The notes: generated by a model not told the origin, from the sequence alone. Shown: positions 36,675 to 48,571, counted from the first letter of the stretch. The stretch: DNA of 64,000 nucleotides from Anaspis maculata (GCA_949128115.1 OX421962.1:13343262-13407261); one strand, 5' to 3'. Translations and numbers: made by a program.

Positions 36675-38699
36675 GTACGTAACCCTTTCGGTGTGAGAAT
36701 AAATCTAACGATTTCACTGTTTGTTGCTGTTCGCAAGATCAAGATACTGATCACGATTTGCGATTACAAATCGCGTGAAGCTCGTTCGCGTATCAGACGT
36801 AAGTGTTGAGGTATCTACAGAAGCTAGAGATATTATGAAGCCTGTATTTCCCTGGGTCTTTTCCCTCTGAAAACCGTTCTATACAAAAGCTTCAGCAATT
36901 CCTGCTCAGTATGCTCAAAGGTATTCCCCACGTAATGGTCTTGAGAATGATAATGTATCTCAGCTATATTGTCAACTATTTTTGTTTTTATCGACACTTG
37001 AGGATTGTAAAATAGGTGTCTTAAAATTAGTCATCATTTAGTTACCATTGTAGGGCCTACATATAAAGAAACTAAATCATGAAATTTGTAATGCATTGAT
37101 GTACCAAATGGTTTTGGAAGTACCAAGTATTTGTCATTGATCTCCAGCTAATTGAAGAAAGTCATTTTCGACCATTTACCGATTCTCTCGCAAAATCCTG
37201 CAGCTATTCCCAAAAATTCCCAAGTCTAGTACTTTCAGCTTTAGAGTGATTCAAATACCTAAGTTATGATTTCCCGAATCTCTTATTGTTGCCAAGGGCG
37301 TTGCGAACTTTTTTTCGATCTTTGCAAATGTCAAAATTCAAAGTTCAAAGTAAATATTTTGGGTAGTCGTCGACTGCCACAATATGTACAACATGTCCCT
37401 GAAATGAATACTCGCACAATTATTCACAAAGTGGAGTTTTTGGTTGATTTTATGACCTCCTGTGAAGTTTTTTCTTCTTGGAATTCGACTTTTTCCACGA
37501 CCTCAAACTCGCTCAACTTTGAAGCCACTGACTGACTGGTTACATTTCAGCGGGACTCGACTAATAAGTAGGTTGTCATTTAAAACAAGTTTTTGGTCAA
37601 TTTCAGCTGAGAACCTCAACCTTTTTTATTATTTATTTTTGGCATTCTTTTTGAAAACCAATAAAAACTCGAGCTTTTTAGAACTGTATTCTCGGTTAAT
37701 GTTTCGCTATGGGAGCAAAATCAAATACCTGCCTATTTTTCCTTTTGGCTTGGAATATCTACCATACGAAAACTATGCGAACTATTTCTGGGAAATCCTG
37801 TATAATGGGACCCATTTTTTATTTCTGCCTCATACTAATTTATGCAGTAGATAGGTAGTGTAGTATATCCTGGTCACGGCACCATTTCTGTAGTATATCC
37901 TGATCACGGGGCACCATTTCTGTAGTGTAACCCCGTTTTTGATGTTGGCAGTGATCGTCGTTGTTCCTGCCCTTCCTCACGTCGTTTACCTTTTACCTAC
38001 GTTGTGTGAGTTCTTACTCTAGATGAGAATGTGTCCTTGGGGATGAGGTTTGATTCTTGAATGAAACGCGAATGAATCACAAGCAAAATGAATGTTTATT
38101 GGAAATCAATAAGCTAAGTTTCAAATGAATTTGTTTCTTTTTTCAAAATACCTCAAAACAATAAACTGACAATGATAAAAATGACACAACATGAATGAAG
38201 AACAACAAAATACAAGCAAATGAGACAAGAGAGATCATGACAAATTATTTAGACAATGCAGGAATTTACAACAATGGAATGAACACAAAATCAGATCAAC
38301 AAAACAAACATTCATGAAACATGTCCAACTGTCAATAATTTAATCGCAAAGGAAAAGTGACGTATTCGCTGACAGGCACACATGAGAAGAACACGTCAAA
38401 GAAACCCATGCGTATAGCCTGGTTGATTGCTGAAAAATCCCTTCCCAAATGAACCAAACAAAAATCGAGTGTGAATGAGTCATGATGAAAGACAGAGAAG
38501 TCACTGCAGTAATGCAGTAATGCATTGATCAAGTCAGCGTGAATCGGTGCTTGAACCCCTTTGAAACGTTTTCTTCGTTTAGAAGTTATTCACTTAACAA
38601 CAAAAGGAAACTCGCTCGCTTACGCTTTGGAGAAAACTTTACGCTCAGAAATTTATTTTACACTTTCACACAAACAAAGAAGTCAAATTGACAGATAAG
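36675..38699 (+). other. Intron, unassigned part
   Basis: This is the first part of the 6.2-kb intron before the last exon. Apart from the small tandem repeat at 37858-37922 nothing was recognised; 38090-38320 is rich in GAATGAA and AACAA motifs. Confidence 0.4.
37858..37922 (+). repeat. Tandem duplication of a 32-34-bp LTR-like unit
   Basis: The unit GTAGTATATCCTGGTCACGG followed by CACCATTTCTG occurs twice back to back, with a third start (TGTAGTGTAACCCC) after it. A related string is at 16970-17000. It may be a fragment of an LTR or its primer-site region; this is a guess. Confidence 0.5.
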
Positions 38700-38935
38700 G
38701 AAACAATAAGGAAATGATCGGTAAACAAGTACATGAATAAACAAGACACAAATGATGTCTTTGTATCAACAAGTGGATAAATCAGCAAGAAACAAATGAT
38801 AAGTGATGGTGTAGGTCAATGAACATGAAACAAACGATAAGTAAAGGTGTGAGTAAATCAACAAGAAACAAATAAGAGATGAATAGGCAGATGAATAAAC
38901 AAGAAACAGGTGAGAGGCAAATGAGTAGAGAAGCT
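38700..38935 (+). repeat. Degenerate minisatellite, about 40-bp unit
   Basis: Variants of AACAAGAAACAAATGATAAG recur at about 38740, 38783, 38825, 38860 and 38898. They are separated by GGTGTGAGTAAATC-like sequence. Confidence 0.6.
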
Positions 38936-39060
38936 GGAGTTGGTCATACTTTTTGTAAGCAATTGGAAGAAAGAAGTATCTATAACGCATTCGCCCGAAA
39001 TTCCCCAGAAGTTACCCATCGCAAACCCCACAGAAACATACATACAAAACAGAAGAATGG

Positions 39061-39477
39061 TTAGTAAACAGTACAGGCAAAGGTGCGACTCGAGCCAACC
39101 TGTGGCCCTCTCTTCGTCGTCTTATTTGGAATTGAAACCCCAATGTGAGTCGAAGAGGTAAATTTGGAGTCAGATGTACTTTTCTGATATCCTGATGGGA
39201 TGGACAAGGAATTCTCATGAAGCCTATTTTCGATGAGGCCCACACGTGGGATTAACCCACTCAGGTGCTTGCCGGTGAGAGTGCCGACAAGACCGCCCAA
39301 GGTACTGATCAGAGCGGGTAAAAGTAAAAGAAGTAAGACCAAATAGGAAAACACTCCTGCAAAATTGAGTGTGTCTACATCCATTCCCGAAGGTAAACAC
39401 TTATTTCCGTTAAATGCGAGATAAGTGACATTTACAGTTGAGCTTGTGAATGGACATTGTCGGTATTATCGAGAAAC
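39061..39477 (-). CDS. Possible terminal exon of an unknown membrane protein, antisense to kuz
   Basis: On the minus strand a frame runs open from about 39463 to a stop at 39061-39063. It reads CPFTSSTVNVTYLAFNG, then NKCLPSGMDVDTL, a strongly hydrophobic helix (FSYLVLLLLLLPALISTL), then GGLVGTLTGKHL and a hydrophilic tail ending SRTFACTVY. The order short Cys-containing lumenal part, helix, basic/polar tail looks protein-like. If translation began at the internal ATG (39384-39382) the product would be 107 residues. An upstream exon or promoter was not found. It could be a nested gene's last exon, a fragment of an inserted glycoprotein gene, or chance. I do not recognise the family. Confidence 0.25.
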
Positions 39478-41375
39478 AAGAATTGCAACCACAATCATTG
39501 AGTACTTACACCACTTTCGTACTTCATTCGAACTCGAACATTCAACGTACGCATTCTTGGTGAGGAGATTCCGTGATACTACCGAATATGATTATAAATA
39601 AATATGCCCGTCAAAACAGGGCAGTAAAACAGAACAAACCCGAGTCTGAAGCAGCGGCAAAAGGGATGGGAAACTAATGGATTCCCCGAAACAACACTCC
39701 ACAAACGCTCCGTTACACTAGGCAAACCAATAGCCGACAGGATTTCTTTTGAATAACAGAGTATCTACAGAATGCCATCCTTTACAGAATTGCATCATAA
39801 GTAGGAACAGCAAAGGATCACGTTAAACATTTTGAAAAAGAGGTTACATAACTCCCCCCAAATAATAAAAGGTTAGTAGACTCAACAAGGTAAATTCATA
39901 CAAGTAGGTGCCCCCCCCCCTCGGACACGGAGAAGCATGCTAGTCCCTTCTCCTTCCTTTACTTTCATGTATACCCAACTTGACAATGAACAATGAAATG
40001 TGAATGAATCATAAAAAGTACTGTTCTCTACTTAGCGGCTGATTTTGGCGTAGCAGAGTTTCTTTTTGTCGTCTTACTGTTCGTGACGTAACTGGTGAAA
40101 AAAAAACAATGATGAAACCTCGAAGTACGCGCGACGGCGCAATCCCGAGGCACGTCATGAGTGCGGACTCACTAGATTGCCATCAACATTGGGATCATTT
40201 TTTGGGGAGTTAATAAATTACACAAAACTCGAAGCAGTGCAAAGCACCTTGATTTCAAAGGGGGAAAACTGCGGGTTATGCAAGCCCGTTGAGAACAAAG
40301 AGAACAAGGAATTTCGGGTTATGTACAATAATTTTTCAGATAAAATAGGTATCGAAATACATGATTTGGTGAGTGGCTAAAAGCCAAAATTACGATACAA
40401 TAATCAAAGGAAGACCGCCCTTAAATCAGGAGAAACCGACGCACACTCGCTGCACTGAAAAATCACGTGTTCTCCACTCTACAGCTGATTTTCTTCTCTC
40501 TGTTCGCGGCTGCCGCTCGCGGGCCAGCTCAGCGTCATCTCCCTCTCCCATCGGCGAACGCTACGAACGTCAACGACCGTACCTACTTCAGGTACCAACG
40601 TACAAACAAAACAAAGGGGGAATACCACAGTAGGTACTAGAGGTGACTTTGACTCTTGATTTGGGAAACATTGAGGGAACGCATAAGTCACAAATAATAA
40701 GTGGAAATCGTTGAGTGTTCATAGGGAGTCAAGAAAAATCTTGAGTGAATTACTACACGACGAGAAAGCCTTCTTTAACCTCAGCCGAAAAAGTTCATCA
40801 TGGCGATCCAAAAGGAACTTGCTCGAGGAAATCCGAGAGAAAAAAAACATAAGAAATTAGAGGACATATCGAAAAAGACATTACTAAGCCTGCCAGTACA
40901 GCTTATCTGCAGGGAACTTAAGGGATCAAAACCTTGAAAATTAGATTAAGTATACAAGGTGGCTCAGCGATGATAGCGAAAAAATTCGACTTTGAGTAGA
41001 TCTCGTCAAAATATGACAAAAACGTATATACCTTTTTGCAATGCTCGGCCTAACGACGAAGATGCAGCCCTTCAAGTTAACTTTTTTCGGATTTTAAAAA
41101 TTTGTAACTTAGGCACGTTTCGACAAATTCAGCTTTAATTTAGCATGAGCTGGTTTGTCGTGATTATCTATATCAACGTGCCAAATTTTAAAAGAATCCA
41201 ATCAGTGGCGAAGAAGTTATAAGGGGTCACCTTAAGTCAACTTTTCTTTGGACACCCTGTTTGTATTTGGAAATTTGGAATCTAGAAGGAAAATCTTGAG
41301 AAAATCAAGAGAAACCAAAGGTTGGTTATAACAAGAATTCTTAAGAGGCCTGTGAGAAATCGGTTGAGAAAAACA
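39478..41375 (+). other. Intron, unassigned part
   Basis: A C10 run lies at 39911-39920. The segment 40955-41265 begins ACAAGGTGGCTC and ends GGACACCCTGTTTGTA, resembling the ends of common arthropod MITEs that read ACAGGGTGTCC, but I could not confirm the arms. No coding signal was found. Confidence 0.35.
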
Positions 41376-42401
41376 GTGGACAAGGAGCTGGTGCCTCAAA
41401 ACTTACGTCACAAGGTCATGATTTTAACTCTGTAGGTCTAATGTGGGTTGATGAGATTGGTGAAAATTTCTTTGTCTTACATGTCAGATGTCAGACTGAG
41501 GGCTTCAAGCTGGTATGACCTTTTCAATTTTTGAAAAATGGGGCCAAAATTTACGTCACAAGGTACATGAGTGAAACCAACGGGTTTTGTAGGGGAACAT
41601 CCCCTTAATCGAAACTCTGGTCGTAAGACAATTTTTTTGGGGGCTTTCGGGGCTTTGGGGGCCCGTAAGACAATTTTGAAATTTTCAAAAAAAAAAGAAT
41701 AAAATTTACATCCATTTATCAATTTTCTCACAGGTGTTTTGCTGACTAATACCCTGGACACACTATGAAAGCCACACTAACGATGGATCGTCATTCAACT
41801 TTCCGTGCTGTCACCAAGACAGCAAGGGAAGTTAAAATGACGATCCGTTGATAATCATTATGCTTTTCAGTGTGTTCAGGGTATAACTCAATAAGTGTGA
41901 TTTATATTTGTAATCAGGATGAAAAGCGGAATTGATTTCCGTTATAAAATACGGAGTGTCCGATTTGCGAAAAAAAAATCGATGTTGCACCCTGTAACCG
42001 ATATACCATTGAAGATTTTCGTGAACAGATTTGAAACCTATGTAAAAAATTATATAATCGTTGGTAATTCTTGAAATTTTATCCAAGGGGAAGTCTCCAG
42101 AAGGGGGTAAATTTTGGCCGTTTTTGAACATTTCAAACTTGTCTTATGGACCGAAAGCCCCCAAAAATGTTGTCTTACGACCCGATTTTTTAATTATGGG
42201 ACGTTCCCACACAAAAGTTTTTACCTTATGACGTAAATTTTAGCCATTTCTCGAAAATTGACAAGCCTATACCCCTAAAGCCCCCGGTCTGACTTGTCAG
42301 ACAGAGAAACTTCAAACAACCTTATCAATGCACATTAGACCTATAGGGTTAAAATCATGTACCTTATGACGTAAGTTTTGAGGCACCAGCTCCCTGTCCA
42401 C
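41376..42401. mobile_element. Foldback element F
   Basis: The left end, GTGGACAAGGAGCTGGTGCC with TCAAAACTTACGTCACAAGG after it, is mirrored by CCTTATGACGTAAGTTTTGA followed by GGCACCAGCTCCCTGTCCAC ending at 42401. The arms are about 300-350 bases and carry the repeated phrase ACGTCACAAGGTA or ACGTCATAAGGT. A smaller inverted pair lies near the centre (GATGGATCGTCATT near 41783 and AATGACGATCCGTT near 41837). One isolated end of this family is at 62965-63060. Confidence 0.8.
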
Positions 42402-42866
42402 AGGGAAATTAGCAAATTTCAATGAAATCGTAGGTACTTACTTAGTGGTAAATCGACTGCTATTCTCAATCAAGTGTAAGTAAGCAGCTTTATTCTTAGA
42501 AGCTTCTAAAATAACTTCGGGTATATGATTCCTGAGCAGATCTGGGTCCCCCATCATTCCCGCTTCCGTATTTCTGGAACAGTCTGAGCTTTTTGGCCCT
42601 GTCACCTCCAGCAAGACCCAGGCAATTCCACGAAATTGGTTGTAAAGTAGATATCGGGGTACTTCTGGGAATGATTTCATAGGTATTTGGTTCCCAGGTT
42701 TAGGTAGCTCAAGTGATGATTTATGAAAATCTGTTGGAAGACCATTTGCTAGACATATTTTCGGCTGTAGATACGCTCTGAGTACGTACGCTCATACTGT
42801 GTAGCTTGTTTCCCACTGGTAATTACAGTTCTTGGTCTTACTAATTTGTACTGTTTTTTTTTTTAG
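42402..42866 (+). other. Intron end before the last kuz exon
   Basis: Unrecognised sequence ending in a T-rich tract and TTTAG acceptor at 42862-42866. Confidence 0.55.
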
Positions 42867-43913
42867 GTGTTAAGCACCAAGTATCTTGGTAAACGTCCGA
42901 ACTTCAAGCTGAAATCCGTCACCATCATGCACAGCTCGCCCACAGAAGCCGTACGTCTGCCACCGGACGACGAAAACGGCGTCACCGTTCATCCGGCAGT
43001 CCGTTCCAAGCTTCCCCTCAAACGCAAAGTTCGCAACGGCAAGATCCGCCGCAACAAGAAACGAGTCGTCGGCAAGCCCGGCACCAACAACAAAGAATCC
43101 CCCGTCGGCGGCGTCAACAACAACCTCAACAGTCCCAGCCGCACCAAGAACTCGCCCAAGAAAAAGAAGCGCGTTTCCGCCCCTGTCGGAGCCGAAGAAT
43201 CCAAGAAAACCAAAACGGCCATCGACACGGCCGTCATCGAAGTGCCACACAGCAAGGTGAAGAAGCCCCCCGTCACCGCCAAGAAAAAGTCGTCCAAAAA
43301 GAAGAAGGAAATCATCGACTACAGCAACGCTCAAACCGCCGAAGGTGCCGACGGCAAGAAGGGACTGGCCGAAGTCGTCCACAATCCCCTGACCCCCGAG
43401 GCCGACCCGGTGGGCAAGGTGCAGAACTGGCTGCTGAAGAGCCAGTACGCGCTGCCCAAGTCCAAGTCCACGCCGGCCGGCCTGACGACGAGGAGGAACA
43501 GTCCGCAGAAGAGGCCGACGATACGGCCGGCGAGGGGCGACAAGAGCAAGAGCGTCGGCAATCTGCAGGAGAAGGTGCGGCTGCAGGTGGTGTACAAGCC
43601 GCCGTTCAAGTTCAGTGTGAAATTGCGCAAGCCGGAAAAGACGAGTGTCGTGATCGAGCGTCAAGAACCCGCGGCGAGGAAGGTGCCGAGGACAGGCGTG
43701 CTTGTGCGTAGCGTGAGGGAACCCAAGAAGAAGGACAACGCGGCAGTGCCGACCGCTGCGCCGCAAAATACCGCCCCTCCCGTAGCTAGTCCGAACCAGG
43801 TCGCTCCTCAGAAGAAACCCGACGTCGATGATATCGATTCCAATATACATACCGTCCAGTCCGACCTAGAGGTGTTACTGTCCGAAAGCGAGTTCCTGTT
43901 TTCGGACGACTGA
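42867..43913 (+). CDS. kuz: Kuzbanian/ADAM10 last exon: long basic cytoplasmic tail
   Basis: The exon has 348 codons and a TGA stop. It joins the helix exon in phase 0 and begins VLSTKYLGKRPNFKLKSVTI, the membrane-proximal tail. Residues 25-49 (PTEAVRLPPDDENGVTVHPA onward) and 238-256 (around VYKPPFKFSVKL) look like conserved blocks. Basic clusters lie at residues 48-67 (KLPLKRKV, RRNKKR), 97-103 (PKKKKRV) and 141-148 (KSSKKKKE). The last 30 residues are acidic. The tail is far longer than the short tails of vertebrate ADAM10 proteins; a long tail is, as I recall, usual for insect Kuz. The GTG at 42867 is a splice-joined Val codon, not a start. A 326-codon frame on the opposite strand is a shadow of codon bias. 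Confidence 0.95.
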   Translation: MLSTKYLGKRPNFKLKSVTIMHSSPTEAVRLPPDDENGVTVHPAVRSKLPLKRKVRNGKIRRNKKRVVGKPGTNNKESPVGGVNNNLNSPSRTKNSPKKKKRVSAPVGAEESKKTKTAIDTAVIEVPHSKVKKPPVTAKKKSSKKKKEIIDYSNAQTAEGADGKKGLAEVVHNPLTPEADPVGKVQNWLLKSQYALPKSKSTPAGLTTRRNSPQKRPTIRPARGDKSKSVGNLQEKVRLQVVYKPPFKFSVKLRKPEKTSVVIERQEPAARKVPRTGVLVRSVREPKKKDNAAVPTAAPQNTAPPVASPNQVAPQKKPDVDDIDSNIHTVQSDLEVLLSESEFLFSDD

Positions 43914-46345
43914 GCTAGATCCGTGCAATTATCGATACTATTTCCTGTCTAGTGTCTTGTCTTGCCACCCAATTCTCACTAATTAGGTACACGGAAGAAG
44001 GGACCAGTTGGCGTGCTAGCTCGATCTCTTCAATATAGCACTATTGCAGCGTGGAGCCGCCTCCCACAAGCATTATTCATACTGAAGACGATCAAACTAG
44101 GGGTTCAAAATGACGTTAGTGATGTGCCGACTGCTAATTCGAGGAGATATTGTCGCGGTTGATTAACGGTCAATCTGCCGGGCCTAAGACGCGGGCGGAC
44201 CAAAGTTCGGATCCGGCTTTTTCTGATCAATCGAATTCATTGATTTAGTTGGAATGCTTGCTAAGTACAAGGACCATTAACTGCTGAATCAGCGGATCAC
44301 TTTCGCATTTTTCATACCTTTTGTCCATTAGTGGTTTCAGTGCAGGTATAATATTCATGGTACATTGTACAAAAAAGTGAATCTGGCCTAAAAAATTGAG
44401 ATATCTTTTTGTGATTTTTGTCAAAAAACTAATAGTAATATAGAAAAAATCCAAGTCATTATAACGAAATTGATGCCAGTTTGGCGGCAAAATCGTGACC
44501 TCATGTTGCACTACCCTTATGGCGGCTACGTGCATGACATGTAGCGCCGCCGCGGAATGTGAAACTCTTGTGGGGGCGATTTAGCTAGCGAACATCTCAC
44601 TAGATGGCGCTCGTGTCGACTAAGAACATTTTAATAAAAAATTTAAATTTCCTTGGGGTGGTGGCTCCATCACAACATGCACAACTAACAAATACACGAG
44701 AATTAAATAATGTCATCTCTGATGTCAAAACAAATTGCAACAACCACGTCCAAGCTGTCGTCTGCCAGCTGTCTGCTGTCAAAGATCGCCACAAGATGTT
44801 TTTATTTTCACCACCATGGGCTCTGTGTGCCCTACGCGTTGACAGCTCAAGGTCATGCACATAGCTCATAGCCTGGTGGAGCTATTTTCACTTGAAATGC
44901 AAATTGCGCTACTCTTCAGAGCATGTGACGTCACGATTTTGCCTAAAAATTGAATCTGACGTGGTATGTAATAACTTGGAATTTCTCATTTATGGTTTTC
45001 ACCAAATATCATCGAATTAAACCAAAAATCGTCGAAAATCCGGACAACTTTGAAAATAATCCACTTATTTTCGTAAAGTACGTACAGCGCACCATTGTGG
45101 CTTTACACCCTATCATCTTGACTATAATTCAGTATAAACAAAAGAGGAGACATTGAATACTCTCTCACACGTACTGATCCTTCTACTGTGTACTAGGTGT
45201 AAGGAGTCAATATGCAGCAAAGCAAAACAGAAAAAATCAAGACAAGCTCAAGGCACTATGCATTCCTTTAATTATTGTTATACCTATAAGGCTGTGGAAA
45301 AACATTCCGCACTCTCAGAGCTGCTTAACTGTTTGTTTGTTTTACTTATTCAATTGATCAGGTCGAACTCAGTCCGTAAAACTTTACTAAATGCCCTTTT
45401 TTTTAACCCAAATGTTCAACTTTATTTCACTAAGTGCCTAACATTTTAGTTGACTTATTATCTACCACACACCAGATTTTAATTGCTTTATTTCTCATTA
45501 TTAACTACTCTTAGATGTGTAATTTCACTGCAACTATAATTTAAAATGAATAAGGTTGTGAACTGCATATCCCTCTCTGTGTTTTTTTAACAACACTAAC
45601 GCCTGCTTCATTTGGTAAAGTTTTAATCGGAATCATTCCCTATAATTGTAATAACAGTGATCATTAGATATAATTTAATTCAACAAAACTACTCAATCTC
45701 TTATTATCTAAATGTATAATGATAAATAATAGCAAAAGAATATATATTTATTTACGTGACTGTAAATAAATGGAAACACATTAAACTGAGATACTGCTTG
45801 TATTACCACATGGTATTTTTACAGTGCCATTTTTGTACTGTTTTAAGGCATCTAAGATTATTAGTCTTTGTTCTCTTATTCGTAAGATACTATTGTGTCA
45901 AGCAAAATATATTGTAATATAAATGAAAAAAAAAATCATGAAACTTTCAATAAAATTGTAAATTAGCGTGCCAAAAATTATTGCTTTTCCAATTTAAATA
46001 GACAAAAAAAAGACAAGAAATTTATATACACGCTGAAAGTGTTCCACTACAAAAAAAAAAGTATGATGACTATACTATTTTGTGTACCTAACTATCCCCA
46101 TTTATTCTTGTTATTGTTTCTGTACATTCCATAACTTGAAGAACAAATCTGTGTATAAGTGCTTACCTAAGTAGGTGGTACTCGCGATCATTTGCCTACG
46201 TTTTTATACTTTTTTTGTTCAAGTTGCTGTATGACTTACACATCTACCTACATTTTATTATTACTATATTTTTATTCAAAACTCACTGTACTTATTATTT
46301 TTCATGTACTTACCTTTTATACAATAAATTTATGAAATAATATTT
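43914..46345 (+). other. kuz: Presumed 3' untranslated region of kuz
   Basis: After the stop the sequence becomes AT-rich and stays without long open frames. Candidate AATAAA signals are at 45765-45770, 45949-45954 and 46323-46328; the last is my guess for the distal end. A tRNA-like stretch at 44155-44215 (with AGTTCGGATCC as a B-box-like element) may be a worn SINE. Transcript ends cannot be fixed from DNA alone. Confidence 0.5.
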
Positions 46346-48290
46346 GATTAGTTTATCATCAAGTACCTACCTTCCCTCCTAACACTGGCGTACTTATTTT
46401 GAGTACTCACCAACCTATACCTATCTACTGAGAAATTCGCAAGTTCAAATCTGATAATGAAGGAACAAGCACGCAATTGAATAATGGATGCGCCTCTTAG
46501 GGCCAAAGCAGACCCAACAGGACAGGGCTCTCAGACTACTACAACACGGGACCGTCAGAATTCCACAGGAACGTGCTTCGCGGCGTCCCTATTGGAGACA
46601 GCGTCTAGTCTGTGGTGGCTCGCGATGATCCCGACAAATTAGTGAAGAACGATATGGCGCATCAATTTTGAAAATAGTTAAATGGACACCACAAATTGAA
46701 AAACGAACATACTTTTCAAGTCCTCTGAAGTAGGCTGACTATGACTATGAATAAAAAACCAAAAACCAAAAAGGACATTTATTTTACTTTTCATAATAAA
46801 TATCGAGGTTCTTCTGTCTACACTACTTTATAAAATCGTTGTCTATTTTTTGACCAATATATATTTCTATATATTTATATTATATTATATTTATTTTACT
46901 TCAATTAATTATTATAATCTAGGTATACATTCTGCATCATATTAAATAATTAATTTAACAATTTAACTGCGTTTGTGTTTACTTCTTCACTGCTTGTAGA
47001 TTGTAGATTAGAGGTGGTCGTTTGGTCTCGGAGGATCCTTCCTGCACTGCGACCTATAAGATCTTTTGTGCGTGACCATGCTTCTATTTCTTCACTGCTT
47101 GGTTCAACCATTTTATCTGGCCTCTTCGCTGTTTTGATCTTTTTTGCGACAAACAATTTTCTTTGCAGTTGGATCTTTTCTCATGTGGAACTGGACAGGC
47201 CCAACATTATTTTAGTGAACGTTGTGATGCTGTCATTTGCTGCATGCTAGGCCTACAGCTTGCCCAAAGTGGGCCCCTCTGGATGCAGCTTGAGAGGGCC
47301 CCCAAAAACCAAAAAAAAATAGAGACGAAAAACGGGGATTGGGAAGCAAAACAGAGTAAGTACATTCGTTCGACTTCGGTACCTATATCAACAAGACTCA
47401 AAAAGAAGATTGGTGAATTTACTATGTTCATGGAACAACAAATAAACCGGCCGAATGCCGTTAGCAAATCGGTAAAAATAAAGGTACGAAGGCTAGCTAG
47501 CACTACACTATTTTCTATGGAAAATAAATGGGGCACCCTCTTCCGGAACTAGCGCGTCTCCCAGCTGCTTCGAGGGTGTGCATCCTCCATTCGAGCGATT
47601 TCCAACTTGAGACAACAGCGGCTACTTTTTCCGAAGAGAAATGCTGTTAGTAGTGGGTAGGGCGTCACGAAATCGTCTAATTTTCCGGATCTCCCGATGC
47701 TGACAGTCGATTCGAGGTAGGCGGACGACGACCACGTCTAGGAAGCGTCGACGCTAGAACACAACAATCAGGATCAGAAAAACACTCGACACACTGGCAC
47801 ATAATGAGATAAATACAATATAGCAACACTGACACCAGCTGAGACGCACTGGGCCCCCACGACGACGCAAGACAGCAGCATAGCGGTCTTGGCTGGCACG
47901 TGGAGGTTAGGTACAGAGTGTTCACGATAAAATTCACCCCCTCCCTCCCTCGAGGATATTCCCTTTGAGATATTTTGAAAAACTAAGAACTTTTTCTTCG
48001 CAATTTTTCTCAGGGACCTTGAATCGATCCTTTAAAAGTTTCTGAATTGTAGGGTGTGACGTGCAACTTTTTCATTTTGAATGCATCACCCGAGGCAACA
48101 CCCTATATATTGCGTCATTTGATGGAGCCTTTTTGCTAATTACAAATACAGGTGTCCCGAAATTAGCTTGCCATACTTCAGCTGCAGATTCTTCGAAAAA
48201 AAAAAAGAACTTAGGTACTTATAAGAAAGAACCTCATAAACTTGGGCCGAAAAATGCTTCTCAAGGGAGCTACAACCCCCGAAATGTAGG
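46346..48290. other. Intergenic, unassigned
   Basis: No supported gene. Open frames of 68-129 codons overlap on both strands around 46950-47540 and show no recognisable domain. The part 47915-48180 contains phrases typical of MITE-like repeats (AGAGTGTTCACG, ACAGGTGTCCCGAAATT). Confidence 0.4.
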
Positions 48291-48302
48291 TCCCTGGAGA
48301 TT
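48291..48302. repeat. Target-site duplication, left copy
   Basis: TCCCTGGAGATT is identical to 49075-49086 and exactly brackets the tandem ribozyme element. Confidence 0.85.
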
Positions 48303-48435
48303 AAACCACGTGGAATTCTGTTAATTCCCTCGCATGCCTGATGCCTTGAAATATAGCACCTGCGGAATGCCTTTGATAGATGGCGCCGCTTGGAGGACTC
48401 ACATATTAGGAGTCCTCTTGGGTGTATATTACCAT

Positions 48436-48571
48436 GAGTTCTCTGACTGCCACAGCATCGGATGGTTGAGCTGATCACGCCTGCGCACTGATGAGCCCCC
48501 AGTAGGGGCGAAACACGTGTCTGTGCAGTTGTTCGGTTCGACCGTCTGATGTTGTGGTAGTCGGAGAGCTT
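48436..48571 (+). ncRNA. Hammerhead ribozyme, type I, copy 1
   Basis: The core is complete. CUGAUGA is at 48488-48494. Stem II is GCCCC 48495-48499 with GGGGC 48505-48509 around loop CAGUA. GAAA is at 48510-48513. Stem III is very short (AC 48513-48514 with GU 48519-48520, loop ACGU). The cleavage triplet GUC is 48519-48521. Stem I pairs 48481-48487 with 48522-48528 (seven pairs, one G.U). After an internal loop (48471-48480 and 48529-48536) stem I continues as 35 uninterrupted pairs, 48436-48470 with 48537-48571, including nine G.U. Every invariant core base is present. Predicted self-cleavage is after 48521. Confidence 0.92.

Noticed and set aside
36022..36754. Several open frames on the minus strand and in other + frames over the disintegrin and cysteine-rich exons
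   Set aside because: They overlap true exons whose cysteine pattern and splice sites are clear; the others show no family features.
42870..43850. 326-codon frame on the minus strand opposite the last kuz exon
   Set aside because: It is a shadow of the GC-rich codon use of the real exon; its translation is Leu/Arg/Gly-biased with no domain, while the + frame joins kuz in phase.
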